64,000 nt of DNA from Echiichthys vipera (Eukaryota; Chordata; Actinopteri; Perciformes; Trachinidae), in contig OY829653.1 of NCBI GenBank assembly GCA_963691815.1, forward strand, positions 32,810,074 through 32,874,073, in the 5' to 3' direction. The notes beneath the pieces were generated by a model, which saw only the letters and a list, made by a program, of their open reading frames with translations, had not been told where the DNA came from and made no database searches. A program made the position numbers and the translations under genes. Within the stretch, counting starts at the first letter, position 1. Every line of letters begins with the position of its first letter. Below are positions 30,455 to 42,460 of the stretch, one piece after another.

Positions 30455-31451
30455 CTACAAGTCTGTGTTTTTGTATTTTTCTGTTGCTGGGTACACCATA
30501 TAGGCTGGACTTTTTTTATCATAGCCGACAAAAATGCCTCTCTCACGTCTAGAGTCTAACTTACCCTTTGGACGCTTGTACGCATAACACACTTCTCCAA
30601 ACTTCTGCATTCTGGCAATATTGGGCTGTCTGCCAGTTAACATGTAAAATGGGGTCTGTTTAGTGCGGTTGTTAAAGCACCTATTCCTCACCACTGCAGC
30701 TGTCTGGACAGCGTAGGTCCACAATGTTTTTGGCAGTTCACTCTCTATCAACAGACATTGGGCCATCTCAAACAGGGTTCTCCAATTGCGCTCGGCAGTA
30801 CCATTATGGTGCGGAGCCACATCGGCTATAAACCTTTCAGTACCTTGGACAGTGTCGCTTTTGTTTCTCAAAAAATACGTACATATGGCCGCTATGAGAC
30901 ATTGGATCTATGGGACCTGCTAAACCTGTGTGCACCATGTCAAGTGGAGCCTTAGCCCTTACATCTGGCCCTCTGTTTCGAGTTTGAACTAACTTCCCTT
31001 GAGTGCAGACTTCACAACACGGTATAGGATTTTTACCCTCTTCTTTAATGTCCATCCCATCACCAACATTTCTCAGTTTCTTTATATCAGCATAATTGCA
31101 ATGACCTAGGATTTCGTGCCAACTCTGTAAATCAAGGCTTTTCTTACAGTGATCATCACATTCATCTTCTGATGTGTGTAGATAGTAAAGTTTGTTATGT
31201 ACATGTATGGGGAATTTTGTACCGTCTCTATGGAGCAGAACATCCTTCTCCTCACTGAAAATCACCGTGGCTCCGCTGGAGGTTGCAGCTTTTACAGAAA
31301 ATATATCCTGAGGATATGTCGGGATGTACAGGGCGCTCCTCAACGTTGTTTGGAAACGCCGTCCCCTGCTGTCGAGTAGCCACACCTCCGCGTCACCTGG
31401 AGCCGTCGGCCAGCTCCACGCAATGCGTCCTAGCCTGGAAACGGCTGTCAA
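30455..31451 (-). pseudogene. Copia integrase with deleted catalytic core
   Basis: Two overlapping blocks. 30837-31451 holds the GAG-pre-integrase region with WHEILGHCNYADIKKL and CEVCTQGKL, which together form the HHCC zinc site, and APLDMVHTGLAGPIDPMSH. 30455-30871 holds NGTAERNWRTLFEMAQCLL, including the third acidic residue (E), and the C-terminal part with GRQPNIARMQKFG. Sequence for the two catalytic Asp residues should lie between SGHMY and ADVAP but is absent on either side of a short retained piece, so the enzyme is dead. Confidence 0.82.
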
Positions 31452-31468
31452 ACGTCTTAAACTTTGTG

Positions 31469-32413
31469 TTATGTGATTATGTGGGACGTAGCACCCGCAT
31501 CGACCATCAGACCTCTCCTCCTCACAACTGGCACCTGCACATCCGCGTCGCTCACCCGGAATGCGTACCGTCTATCCCCCGTGTTATCGGAGGCTTTCCG
31601 CGCGTTGTCCCGCTGTTTCTTCCGTCTGCAACTTGCACTGTTGTGTGTGCTACTTTTGCAGTGGTTGCACCACTGTTTGCGCGGAGAGGCTCTGGCTATG
31701 TGGCCTCTTGTTCCGCATCTGTAACACACAATGTCCATATCTCCACTGTCCTTTAGTCCCTCTGGCGCACGCTTTGTGCCAAAATGCACTCTCGCCTTCA
31801 TAACATTATCTTCAAGCGCTGTTGCGCGCATACTTTCAACATCTTCATAACTTCGGAGCTTTGTCTTGAACTCAGCAAAAGTCAATTTGGCATCAATCTG
31901 AGTCACATGTATTGCAAACGGTTTGAATGACTCCGGCAACCCTTTCAAAACCATTGCTATTTAAAGGCCTTCACTGAGTGCCTCCCCAGCACTTCTTAAG
32001 GACGTGATCGCAGTCTCGGCCCTGATTACATATTCTGTGACATTTTCAGTGGGAAGTTTTTGCAAGGAGGTCAACTCTGTGTACAAGTTTATTACCCTTG
32101 GCTTTCCTTTTCCAGCATAGTATTCTTGGAGAATCTTCAGCGCCGCGCGACCGTCATCTGCTGCTTCGCGCATCATCAGCGATAGGCTCTTATCATCTAG
32201 GAACTGGATAAGCTCTGCGTAGGCTGCAGCGTTTTTCCCTTCATCCTCGCCGTCATCGTCAGCGGGTTCATTTAAAATAGTGTCTTTTAACCCTTGCAGA
32301 CAGAGGTGTCCCAAAAACTCCGTTTCCCATAACTCGTAATTTTTCTCATCGCCGTCAAAAATGAGCCTCACCCAGCGGCTTTTTGACCCAGCGGCTCTGT
32401 GTTTCATGCTCAT
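31469..32413 (-). pseudogene. Copia gag and protease
   Basis: Gag starts at 32413 (MSMKHRAAGSKSRW) with FDGDEKNYELWETEFLGHL and continues to 31961. A stop splits it from 31469-31954, which contains MVLKGLPESFKPF and two zinc knuckles. The first has its last Cys replaced (CYRCGTRGHIARAS), and the second is complete (CNHCKSSTHNSASC). The protease motif VDAGATSH is at the end of the block. The product would form the particle and cleave the polyprotein. Confidence 0.88.
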
Positions 32414-32503
32414 GTTGCTTGCTGATCAATCTCAGCTTCCAGGTGCACGCTGCAATCGTCGCGACTTTCACCCAGCAACTCAACCAAACTGTGCATTATG
32501 GAT

Positions 32504-32517
32504 CTGGGCCCATAACC
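32504..32517 (-). promoter_or_regulatory. Primer site for initiator tRNA-Met half-molecule
   Basis: The plus strand reads CTGGGCCCATAACC directly against the 5' LTR, identical to the anticodon stem-loop of vertebrate initiator tRNA-Met. The element strand is therefore complementary to an internal tRNA region, as in Drosophila copia, where a cleaved half-tRNA primes synthesis. Confidence 0.8.
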
Positions 32518-32746
32518 TGTTAACAGAGTTTGGTTTCACAGCTTAACGTATCACACTGCACGCGTTTGCTCTCTTTGTGTGAACAACCGCAATCACGGCA
32601 CACACTAGTTTTATTCTGTACAGCTGCAGGTAATCACCAGAACAGGTGAGTCACATGACCACATTACGTCGTCAACAAAAATCAGAGCCGTAACAAAACA
32701 AGACTCATTCATAAAAGGGGCACAATAATTAATTAATGAAAGCACA
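32518..32746 (-). repeat. Copia 5' LTR
   Basis: On the plus strand it runs TGTTAACAGAG ... GAAAGCACA, about 229 bp. It matches 28257-28479 apart from a few substitutions and the 5-bp and 1-bp indels. Confidence 0.9.
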
Positions 32747-35062
32747 TCTCGCAACAATAAAGTATAGAAAACATTTGCACACATACATCTCTGTAACTCT
32801 CATCTACCATAATCAAAAGAGTAGATGAACATCAAGGTGAAATTAACATTTCTTATAAAAAAAACATGTAACCCAGGTCCCATGTAGTTAAAAATAAAGC
32901 TAGAGTGGTTAATTCCATGAGACTGGGCCTGGGCTCGTTGTAGGAAAAATACAACTTTTTTTATGTTACTTTTAGAATGTGTACCTTTAATAATGTTTAC
33001 TACTTTACTAATAATGACCACCACAACTGTACTTTAAATGCAAAAATAGTCCTTTCATCGGTATTTATTGGCAGAAAATGAAATGAGTTGAATGATTTTT
33101 AGGAAAAATATATAAAATAAAAAAGCACAGAATTATTCACAACTACACAAAACCTCAACAATTGTACCTGTGGGCCCACACACTCATATGAAACACACTT
33201 TAAATGAGTTAAACCCGTTGCAGGCCTGTTTATTGGAGCTTGTGTGCGGTGGGGCATAAAAACTGTAATGGCCGCTTCACTCAAAGCTGAGCACAAAATA
33301 AAAGCACGTGCATGTGTATGTTAGTACTCACGATTCCAGAGTTTTAGTTAGTAGGGGTAGAAGGGGAATGGGGGATGAAAGTCTCACGATGATAATGGCA
33401 ATGGCGGTGGCATTGGTGATCCAAACTCACACACGCGGGCAATGGCGTAGCGAAGGAAGAAAACACACAGCAGCAGCAGGACTCGGCACGACACAGTCGA
33501 ACGCAGAACAGGGCAGAAGAACACACACACAGCAGCAGGGCCATCGGCTGGAAACCCGTCTCTCTCTCCAACGTCCGTCTCCTTAAAGCATATTATCCGA
33601 ATTGAGCCACAATATCAAAAGCTATCTCATGGCGAATTAGCATTAGCTTAGCTTTAGCTTCAGAAATATCACAATGCAAAAGCTACGATATGCAGGCACA
33701 TTAGCACTGGATGCTACCGCTAGCTAGCACGTCGCTAACCTCCTTACACATTCAGTCTCGGTTCACTATAACAGTTAGATATAGCACAAAATACAGGCAT
33801 ACACATTATATTCACCTCTTGCAGGTCACACAGAAGTTTCTATCAGGACCACGAGTAGTCGACAACCACGATAAACCGTAATGCTTCCCACAACACGATG
33901 CCTCCTCTCTTTAGCTCTCTGGTCGATAGCTTCTGGTCCTTTTTTCGCGCGTGCTCATACTTCCCACACTAACCTGCGGCACTAGTCCCGCCCCTTACAC
34001 GGTGACTTTTCTCTGATTGTCTCGTGAGTTTTAACCACCAAAGGTAAAACAGGAATGAAATGATTGACAGGTAACAGGTTTGGTTACACATATAAACACG
34101 GCTTCTTCCTCTCTCTTTTTTATCTCGGATCACAGATATTTTACAGATTTACTGAACTTAAAGACCTTTATATGAATATATCTTTTAACTGTAAATAGTC
34201 TTATTTATTAAACTGTACATATTATATTTATGCTTTTAACCAGAACACATTTTAACAGTTTTTAACTATTATAAACTCTATTTATTTATGAACTTTTTTA
34301 ATAAAGCAAATTATTACACTGTTAATTACTTTTTATGCTCTGTAACTTATATGATTTTTGTACAGGGTTACAAACAAAACAAAACTATATACCCTTAATA
34401 ATGTCACATGTCCTTTGCCCGAATATGGGTTTTGAACTTGCAGCTAAACAAGACCGAAGACGAAGGGTAGGTAGGATTTTGAAGATATTACACTGGCATA
34501 CGCTGTTTACATTGGTATGCACACAGTATAGGTATATCAATGACAATATACCTTAGATAAGATCAGTCAAAAAGCTATTAAAACATCAACAAACTGTGGA
34601 CATGCAGCCCACTGCACTACTCTTTCTCTAGCCTCAACAGCATAACAGACAGCATGGAAGAGGGATGGACACTTAAAAGTGATGCATAGAGTGGCAGCTC
34701 AGTAGGTAACCGCCTCACAAACTGACACTAACCATTCCACTATCAGTCCTTCTCCCAGTGAGTTTTGGAGTACCAGATGTTATATATGAGATTTTTAAAA
34801 ACACACTCTACACTAAATGAACAGCATAAACAAGTAGGCTTGTAGTAGTCTGAGCAAACGTTGCAACAGCAAAGATCTGCCTAAAGGAGATCTGGCATCG
34901 ACTGATGTGGTCTGTTTTCCCTGGCATATGATAGGTGGAAAGCAGTTCACATCTATTGGCTGAGAAAATCGAGGAGAGGAGATTATTAGCATCTGACAGT
35001 TTAATATGCAACGCGTCCTAGAGGAGTACTTAACGCGTCCTTAACACGCGCCAGCGCGTTTG
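32747..35062. other. No gene recognised; partly GC-richer block
   Basis: About 33400-33990 is less AT-rich than its surroundings, with CAG/ACACAC runs and a CCGCCCC near 33990, and could be an old promoter or exon region. I cannot define splice sites or a product. The rest is AT-rich. No transposon ends were identified. Confidence 0.35.
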
Positions 35063-35160
35063 AAAGTCGGTCAGAACACGTTGCGGCACGCGCAAAGTCG
35101 GTCAGAACACGTTCCGGCACGCGTAAAGTCGGTCAGAACACGTTGCGGGACGCTCAAAGT
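35063..35160. repeat. 31-bp tandem repeat, CpG-rich
   Basis: AAAGTCGGTCAGAACACGTT starts at 35063, 35094 and 35125, with a partial copy at 35156 (31-bp period). Each unit contains several CpG, unusual in this AT-rich, CpG-poor window. Confidence 0.88.
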
Positions 35161-35273
35161 CACGCACGAATTGTGGCACAGTCGGCCTGCATACAGCGCT
35201 ACATCTCAGCGCGTCAAATCCCGGCGCGCTGAGAGACTTGCTTCACGCACTCCCTGTAGGCGCACGGCCACAA

Positions 35274-35347
35274 CGCTACGCACGCTCCCGCTACGCACGC
35301 TCCCGCTACGCACGCTCCCGCTACGCACGTTACCGCTACGCATGCTC
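35274..35347. repeat. 15-bp tandem repeat, CpG-rich
   Basis: CGCTACGCACGCTCC repeats at 35274, 35289, 35304, 35319 and 35334, the last two diverged. The 15-bp period keeps any frame open and gives an LRTLP peptide repeat in an open stretch from 35060. I do not regard that as evidence of a gene. Confidence 0.88.
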
Positions 35348-35639
35348 ATTTCATGTTCATTTCAGTCTGGTCAAATCCGTGGTTAAATCACCACATCAAT
35401 GTGTCTTTCTACTCTGAAAAAAAGAAAAGTTGTCAGAAAACCGTCAGTTCATCAGAGAACGGACAGAGAAGTTTTTGTTTCTGTCACTGAGAAGCCTGTG
35501 TTTACTCTGCAACCATATCTGAGTGGAAAGAGGATACGTTATTAAGGCATTTCTAGAAAAATCATGTTACTCTGCATTTATGTTACGTTAATTTGTGTCA
35601 GCCCAGTTTTTGATGAATAAACTATTGTTTCATATGTGC

Positions 35640-35840
35640 TTGTCAGCCTGGTAAAGTAACTAGTTACTGAAGTTATCAGATAAATGTAGTCCAGTAAAAA
35701 GTAGAATATTTCCACTGATTTGTAGAGAAGTATAAAGTAGCATGTAAAAAAAATATCCAAGTAAAGGACAAGAGCCTCAAACTTGACTTTAGTCCAATAA
35801 TTAAGTGTAAACCTCCGGTTCACAGGTTTGTTCATTTAAC
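35640..35840. repeat. Fragment of a dispersed DNA-transposon-like repeat
   Basis: AAGTAACTAGTTACTGAAGT, AAGTATAAAGTAGCATG and GAGCCTCAAACTTG are words of a very common fish repeat built on AAGTA/TACTT motifs. Only one side is present, so no ends or duplication could be fixed. Confidence 0.45.
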
Positions 35841-36379
35841 AATGATTGTTTTTTGACAAGCTTGTTGCACTTTGAGGTCATGACTAATATTCACATTGAT
35901 AAAATAAAGACAATATATGTACTCCTATGTCGCTGCATTGTTTTACAATATCCATTAATGTGATGCTCATATTTTTACAGCCCCTCATTTTGGATAATGT
36001 TCATCAACCGGCCTCAATTACACATTAATTGAATAACCCTGATGTAGCCTTTATTCAGTGATTGCTGTTTGTGCATATTTTATTGAAAGAAAACCTATTT
36101 TCTTCATGTTTTCTAAGATTTGATAATGTATAAGTTATTATATTCTTACCTAGAAGGCAAACAATTGTTTAGCTTTTTGCCAACTAAATATATAAACGCG
36201 TAAATGTAGCAATGTCTTTCCTACTCTTTCAAAATCTCACTTCACTTTGATTTAAGATTGTTACAGTAATTCCTAAACAAGCTGCCATATTACTTCAGTT
36301 TTTGCATGATTGCATGACATGTCCTTAAGAATATCTGATTAAAATTTTTTAGGCTATAGATCTGATACATGGTATTTTT

Positions 36380-36483
36380 TAGAATCTAAAAGAAATAGAA
36401 AAAACCCTGAACCGAACCGAAAAACCGTGACCCCAAAACCGTGATATGAACCGAACAGTGGATTTTGTGAACCGTTCCACCCC
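36380..36483. repeat. One end of a hAT-like element
   Basis: GAACCGAACCGAAAAACCG and GTGAACCGTTCCACCCCTA is the terminal wording of a common fish hAT MITE (end TAGGGGTGGAACGGTTC on the other strand). The partner end was not found. A CA repeat follows directly. Confidence 0.5.
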
Positions 36484-36486
36484 TAC

Positions 36487-36533
<47 letters not shown>
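36487..36533. repeat. CA microsatellite
   Basis: About 23 CA dinucleotides directly after the hAT-like end. Confidence 0.95.
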
Positions 36534-36535
<2 letters not shown>

Positions 36536-37043
36536 ACACTGTTAGAATAATTGTACATAAAGTAATCTCATATTTACTCCAATTACCATTACATATAAAC
36601 TAACCTTACTCGGTATGTGTGAACAGCTAATTTGTGCAGAGTTGTTTTGCAGGTAGAAGAAATCAGATAAGCATGACTGCTGATGAGTCACCAAAGAGGT
36701 ATCCGTGCAAAAACAGAAACTGCTCATCTGGTTAAAGACAGAACATGTTTCAAGGACGAGCAACATGTGCCCCCTCTCCCTCAGAAATGTAACTCATGAA
36801 GATAATGAATTGAGCAACATGTGAAGAGTTGCAGTTGTGTGTCCAATTTCCCTTACAGCTATAACTCATATTGTAACTAAGGTCCAACTAAAGGAAGTAA
36901 AAAGAAAGGGCTCGGCAGAGAAATAGGTAGGAGATTGTAACTGAACGCATCTCTGTCCGTTCTGCTTGCAAGTTAAACATATAACTGTTGTCTTTCTCTC
37001 TTTTGTTATGTTTTCGATGTTTTAGGTTGCTTGAACTTGACAT

Positions 37044-37170
<127 letters not shown>

Positions 37171-37904
37171 TAGCCTGTCACTTACTGTAAGAGTTTTCAT
37201 CTGTTTACACCACTCAGCAGTACTCAGCACCACTCTGTTTGGAAGTCCAGGTGGCTCATGTCTATACCTGAAAACAACCAATATCACTCTCACTACCCAA
37301 TGTATTTATTACTTCTGTTGGAAAAGGTTCAGTTTGTAGCCTCTTGAATTTTATTTGAAAATACGGAGATGTTTCTCAATGTTGGTATCAGGAGGATGAG
37401 CTCAAGTAGCTCTTTTAATACTTCAGCATTACCTTTTTACTCAGTTTCATTATTCATAAAGTCAAAGCACTGTGGTTTACTGGAAAATAAAGTGACATTG
37501 AAAACATTTACTCTCTTTGTTTATGAGATTTAGAATCTGAGATGTTTCATATCAATATCTGCAGTACAATAGTCCACATTCTGTACAGCTCCGTTTAAAA
37601 CTTGTCATGTTTCACCGCACAGATGCAAAGACTTTGGAGCTTTGATTCAAAACCCTCTGTTCGCTAGCTTAGCTTGTGGATGTTGCTGATGGCTTATTAG
37701 CTCATTATTTGAAAGTGGAATCAGCTGGGCTTTGTTTCAAAGTTGTGACTATGCCGCATTAGTTGGCAGGAACTATATCTAGTGTTGTCACAGCAACTGA
37801 CAGTTCTTCTTCCCCATACAGAAAAAATACGGTAGAGCTTGGATGAAGCCCAACCTTAAAGCCAAAAGAACAGTGACAGCAGCTCTTTAAGGCTGCACTC
37901 AGGC

Positions 37905-38172
37905 TACGATCACAACTGGCCATTATTTTCCATTATCCATTAATCTGATGATTATTTTCATAAATTAACTGATTAATCAATCGGTCTATAAAATGTCAGA
38001 AAAATGTCCAGCCTAGTTTCTCAAACCTACAACTTTTTTTGTCCAAAGTCGATATAAAACAGAGGCATATCCATATTTGAGAGGCATGAAAATCTACTTT
38101 GTAATGATTTTCAAAATACTTTGGAATTATTTTTCTGTCGGCTAATTGATTAGTCGACTAACTATTGCAGCT
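37905..38172. repeat. MITE-like relic with ATTAATC words
   Basis: ATTAACTGATTAATCAATCG near the left and CTAATTGATTAGTCGACTAA near the right, with GCAGCTCTC at the right edge and an A/T-rich centre (AAAATGTCAGAAAAATGTCC). It resembles the element nested at 41921-42199, which has clearer ends. Both appear to be diverged copies of a hAT-like MITE. Confidence 0.5.
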
Positions 38173-38756
38173 CTCACACCCGCACACACATACACACACA
38201 CACACACAGACACACACACACACTTTGTGCTAAATGCTGACATACTCACAAAGACATTGCAAACATACTGATGTTTAGAAGGTACCATGCATACCATTTT
38301 CCCCATCTTAGTTTAGCCTGTCAACATGCTTAAAATGTGCTAATAAACTTAGGCTGACGAGAATGTCATATTTAGCAGGTATTTTTTCATAAACCACAAT
38401 GTTGGACAGACCAACTGATATTGCCACTACCAAAGCTAAAACTAATTTATTTCAACTCCTGAACATATGAGTTTTGGGATGCAAAAGATGTTTGTGGATT
38501 AGTAATAATGATGTGTAGATCTACTCATATTTCATCGCACTGGTTTTGCTGGAGATGAGGTATCCTCTTAAACGGCCTCTGTGTGAACAGGATATGAGTC
38601 ATCGTGCAGATGTTTAGTCAGGCTATGAACAGAGAGCTCTGTTCACAGTGATGGGGTTTGTGTAAGTGCAGTGCTTAGCTCCAGCTAGCTCTGTCTAATC
38701 CTTGCCTCGCAGGGAACTGTTGCCTGTGCAGTTAGTTTTCCATTTCCATTTGATTT

Positions 38757-38880
38757 TTGATTTTATTCATAGTGCCAAATCATGACAGAAGTTATATCAA
38801 GACAATTTACATATATAGTAGGTCTAGACTACACTGACTTATTTATGATTTACAGAGAGCCAACAATATCTATACAATTA
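38757..38880 (-). mobile_element. Old L2 3'-end fragment
   Basis: TTTATTCATAGTGCCAAATC, ATGACAGAAGTTATATCAAG and GACTTATTTATGATTTACAG line up with the first 120 bases of L2 copy 1 (1685-1795). It has several mismatches and is short. No ORF is included. Confidence 0.75.
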
Positions 38881-40361
38881 TCCAGCACTCTTGCCAAAGT
38901 GGCACTAAGCACAATTTGCTCCCATTCGTTTTTAGGACTTTTCGAACCTGTGGCCGCTGCCTCGAGGACCTTCAGTCTCAGTATATTCAGTTTTGAATAT
39001 ACTTTTATGATTTCATGTGCTTTACAAATCCCTTTTCTTTCCATTCCCTCCCCTGCCTCTTCCCCTCTTCCCTCTCTGTCATCCAAGCTGCTCTCGGGAC
39101 TCCTCACATCTTTTACACATTTTCTCTGGTCATGTTTTTTGTATTATTCTGTTTTGTTCTATTCTTTTAACTGTTGGTTTTGCTTCCTCCTGCAGCAACT
39201 TGACCTCCACTCGTGTCCGAAGCCTATCGTCCTCATCCTCCACTCCTTCCTCTCTGCTAAGATCTGCTGCCTGGGTCTGGTGGCCTGACCTGTCATTTCC
39301 CTCTGAAATCAGAAATCAACCTCTCTACAGCCTGCATGCAGTAGTAAACCACATCGAATTCATTCAGTGGGGGACCTAAGCTGAATGAATGTAGCCTATA
39401 TCTGGAAATAGACACTTTTTTTGGGTCTCCAACTCCAAGTTCAAGAAACACTGGAGAAGCCAATCCAGGTTTGGATGGGTAAAACCTTTTCTTCAAGGGC
39501 TGCATGGACTGAAGTGTTGACTGAAGAACCACAGAAGAAAAACAGACAGATGGTATATAGAGACAGATTGAGCATTACAGTCACGTCCAGGATTGGAAGG
39601 ACTTGACGCATATAGCACGGTTGAGATTAATTCACTTTTAATTCAATCAAAATGTAATGGCAAACTGCCTTCCATATACGAATCATTTATTCACAAATAG
39701 CTCCCAAAATCATTCTGAATTTCACTTGTGTCATTTTTCTTCACCAAACACTTGACACACTGTGGAAAAACGTTGTGCATTTGTCTTTGTTAGCGTTCCC
39801 TGAAATGTCTTGTTAGCAGTGACAGCATTCATCATTGAAACTAGCGGGCACAATCTCCCACACAGTTTTCCACAATGTGACAGACACAAACTCAAAATGT
39901 CACAGTATTCATTTAACAGGTGGGACACTGTGACCGTCCGGTGGTCAGTATTTCAGTGTTTGACTGCTTAAACAGTTATCTGAAGTCAGTTCTAATGTCT
40001 TTAAATATGAAAAAAGCTTATTATAATATACTCAAGCACATTTAAATTTTATGTATTTTTCATCACTCAAAAAGACTGTAATAGCTTGGTATGGCAATTT
40101 GGAGAGCCAGGTGGCTTTTACTGTTCTCTTTCTGATACATACTTCAGTTTCTACCGAAATACAAAATATGCTTGGGAGTTTATGATAAAGATAAAGATGT
40201 ATATGTTTAATTTATCCCTCGTAGTACCATAACCAAATAATAAGGTAATGCTCATAATACTTGTAAACATATTTGACTTGATAATCTAAATCATAGTTTC
40301 ATCTTCTAGAGAAATACCCTGTTTCACTTTCTTGTAGAGACAAAGTGTCATGTTATATGCC
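38881..40361. other. No gene recognised
   Basis: The overlapping open stretches at 38782-39379 have no recognisable domain. A repeat boundary or RNA gene could not be identified. Confidence 0.4.
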
Positions 40362-41325
40362 ATGGTCTTTTTCGGCACTTGCATACATCAAATAAGCCAT
40401 CGAGATAGTTTTTTCATGTATAAACTATTGACAGAGAAATCAGGGAGAGTCGCTAACAGCTGGATGTGGCTAACAGTGATTAGCTTGGGGCAGTACGGTG
40501 AAGGCATTCAAACGTCTTTTTTAACCACTAATACTTCTCAAAATTACAGCAAACCTCTGCAGTAGCATGATAAGTATCCCTATATATAAACAAAGCACCA
40601 ACAAGGTAGTTAACCGGAGTTTATTAAAAGAGTGGTTTGAAAGACTTATCAACTGGCCCCAGTACTTGCTCCTCTCATAGGTAAAGTTTTCAGTACTGTG
40701 CGGTTGATGAGGGATGGGGAATCCATAACAGTCACACAGCGTGTTGCTGTATTCAATGATTCCAGGCCACGGCATCAATGTCACTCTATTGGCAGCATAA
40801 ACATTCTTCTTCAGTGCCCATGGGCTCACAGTACCCACAGGCACATCAAAAAATGACTGATGCTATGTCTTATGCTACCTCCACCTGTAGCCCCTTCCGG
40901 CAACACCCCCCCTCGCATGACATTTCGGTGCTGTGTGGGACATATCCAAACCTTTTTCATTTATTGTAATCTTATATTTCCCCAAACTGCCACAAACCAC
41001 AAGGTTTATGTGTTTGGCTGGAATAAATCATCAATGGGCTCCATCCTTTTGGATTGACTTTGGTTACTTGAATGAACTTTACTACGAGAGGGGCCAGTTG
41101 GTAAGTCTTTAAAACACTCTTTTAATAAACTCCAGGTGCTCTAACTACGTTGTTGGTGCTTTGGTTGAAAAAGACGTTTTAAAACCTTCACCATACTGCC
41201 CCGAGCTTATCAGTGTTAGCCACGTCCAGCTGTTAGCGACTTCCGGATTTCTCCATTAATAGTTTATACACAGAAAAATCTGTCTTGATGGCTTATTTGA
41301 TGTATGTAATTGCCGAAGAAAAAAA
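40362..41325. repeat. Long imperfect inverted repeat (foldback)
   Basis: The left arm, about 40362-40700, pairs with the right arm, about 41068-41325. Shared words include CATACATCAAATAAGCCATC, GTCGCTAACAGCTGGA, GGGGCAGTA and GTTTATTAAAAGAGTG. The left arm has an extra ~65-bp segment (about 40530-40590). A spacer of about 370 bp contains no recognised gene. Likely a non-autonomous foldback element, able to form a hairpin RNA if transcribed. Confidence 0.8.
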
Positions 41326-41726
41326 ACACTGGATGATTTCATGCTGGAATAACACCCGGCCACACCAAGCCGACAGTGGAATGACAAACACAGACTACAG
41401 CCCCCTGTTGGTATGAAGAGTTAATCCTTCCCATGCAGGTATAGAAAGTACGTCCACTGTAGTCTTTGCAGGGTTTTCAAGTGCAACTTTTTAATGAGAC
41501 ACAGGTGACGTGAGACGACGCAACAGTTTGTCTTCAACGGCACTTGTCTTCAGCCAATAGCAAGTTAGCTTAGTTTTGTGTAGAGACTGGCAACAGAGAA
41601 GCAGCTAGCTACATGTCGTTAAACTAGTTAATTAGTGAGCTGCTGGTAGACGGATTTTGTCACCTTTGGACAGTCTAGCTGTTTCACATGTTTATGCAAT
41701 GCTAACCTACTGACTAAAGCCTTATA

Positions 41727-42460
41727 TTAAAGGAATACTTCACACTTGAAATTATCATTTGTATATCAGATACTCACAGAGTTTTGTCTTGAAAGAATTC
41801 AAGACAACAGTCAGTGCTTAAAGGCTTGATTATACTCCCAAACGGATGCGTACCAGACACTACAGCTGCAGCACCATAGACTTGACATACTTCTGTTTAA
41901 ACTATTTTGAAGCACGATATAGCTGCAAAGATTAATCAATTAATCGCAAACTATCTGGATAATCGATTAAACAGTTTGAGTAATTCTAATTCTAGCTTCT
42001 TAAATGTGTTGAATTTTTTTCCCTCCTCCATAACAGTAAAATAAAATATCTTTAAGTTGTGGATAAAACAACACATTCCACATCATGTTGGGCTTTGGGA
42101 AATACTGATCCACATTTTTCACCATTTAATAAACCAAACAGCTAATTGATTAATCGAGAAAATAATTGACGATAAAAATAATTGTTGGTTGCAGCCCTAC
42201 CACACACCACATCGCATTACAATACATGCACAGTAGATCATTATGCTACCACGTGCAGTGTAGTGGCTGCGTGCAGATATCAGTCACAACAAAGTGACGG
42301 TACACAGACTTGTATGTATAGGGTATGTACAGCCTCCATGTACACCCTCTGATGATAGTGTCGTCATGCAGACCCTAGCAGGCCCTTGCAGATGCAGACT
42401 GTCTAATTTGAGCTTAATTGATACACAAATGGTCATTTTGAGGGTAAGGTGTTCCTTTAA
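41727..42460. mobile_element. TTAA-flanked MITE (piggyBac-like)
   Basis: TTAA followed by AGGAATACTTCACACTTG at the left and, on the other strand at the right, TTAA followed by AGGAACACCTTACCCTC. Similarity continues to ATCATTTGTATATCA versus CCATTTGTGTATCA. TTAA at both edges fits a piggyBac-type target duplication. It has no coding capacity. A second MITE-like block is nested at about 41921-42199. Confidence 0.7.
41921..42199. mobile_element. MITE with TAG-GCTGCAA ends, nested in the TTAA MITE
   Basis: Ends TAGCTGCAAAGATTAATC at the left and TAGGGCTGCAACCAACA on the other strand at the right, with ATTAATCGATT words inside both. This is the common fish hAT-like MITE architecture. A target duplication is not clear. 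Confidence 0.6.

Larger units (their letters stand above)
28257..32746 (-). mobile_element. Ty1/copia LTR retrotransposon, degenerate
   Basis: Minus-strand element of 4.49 kb with LTRs at 32518-32746 (5') and 28257-28479 (3'). Order 5' to 3' is gag, protease, integrase, RT, RNase H, the copia arrangement with integrase before RT. The LTRs differ by about four substitutions and two short indels over ~225 bp. I could not find a matching target duplication (left flank ATAAA, right flank TCTCG), which hints at recombination between copies or an eroded flank. Confidence 0.93.

Noticed and set aside
33308..33586. Possible promoter and first exon of a host gene
   Set aside because: The block is somewhat GC-rich, but no start, splice site or homology could be supported; kept only as a note in the unassigned region.
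35060..35386. Open frame encoding repeated LRTLP
   Set aside because: A 15-bp DNA repeat keeps the frame open automatically; no splice sites, promoter or homology support a protein.
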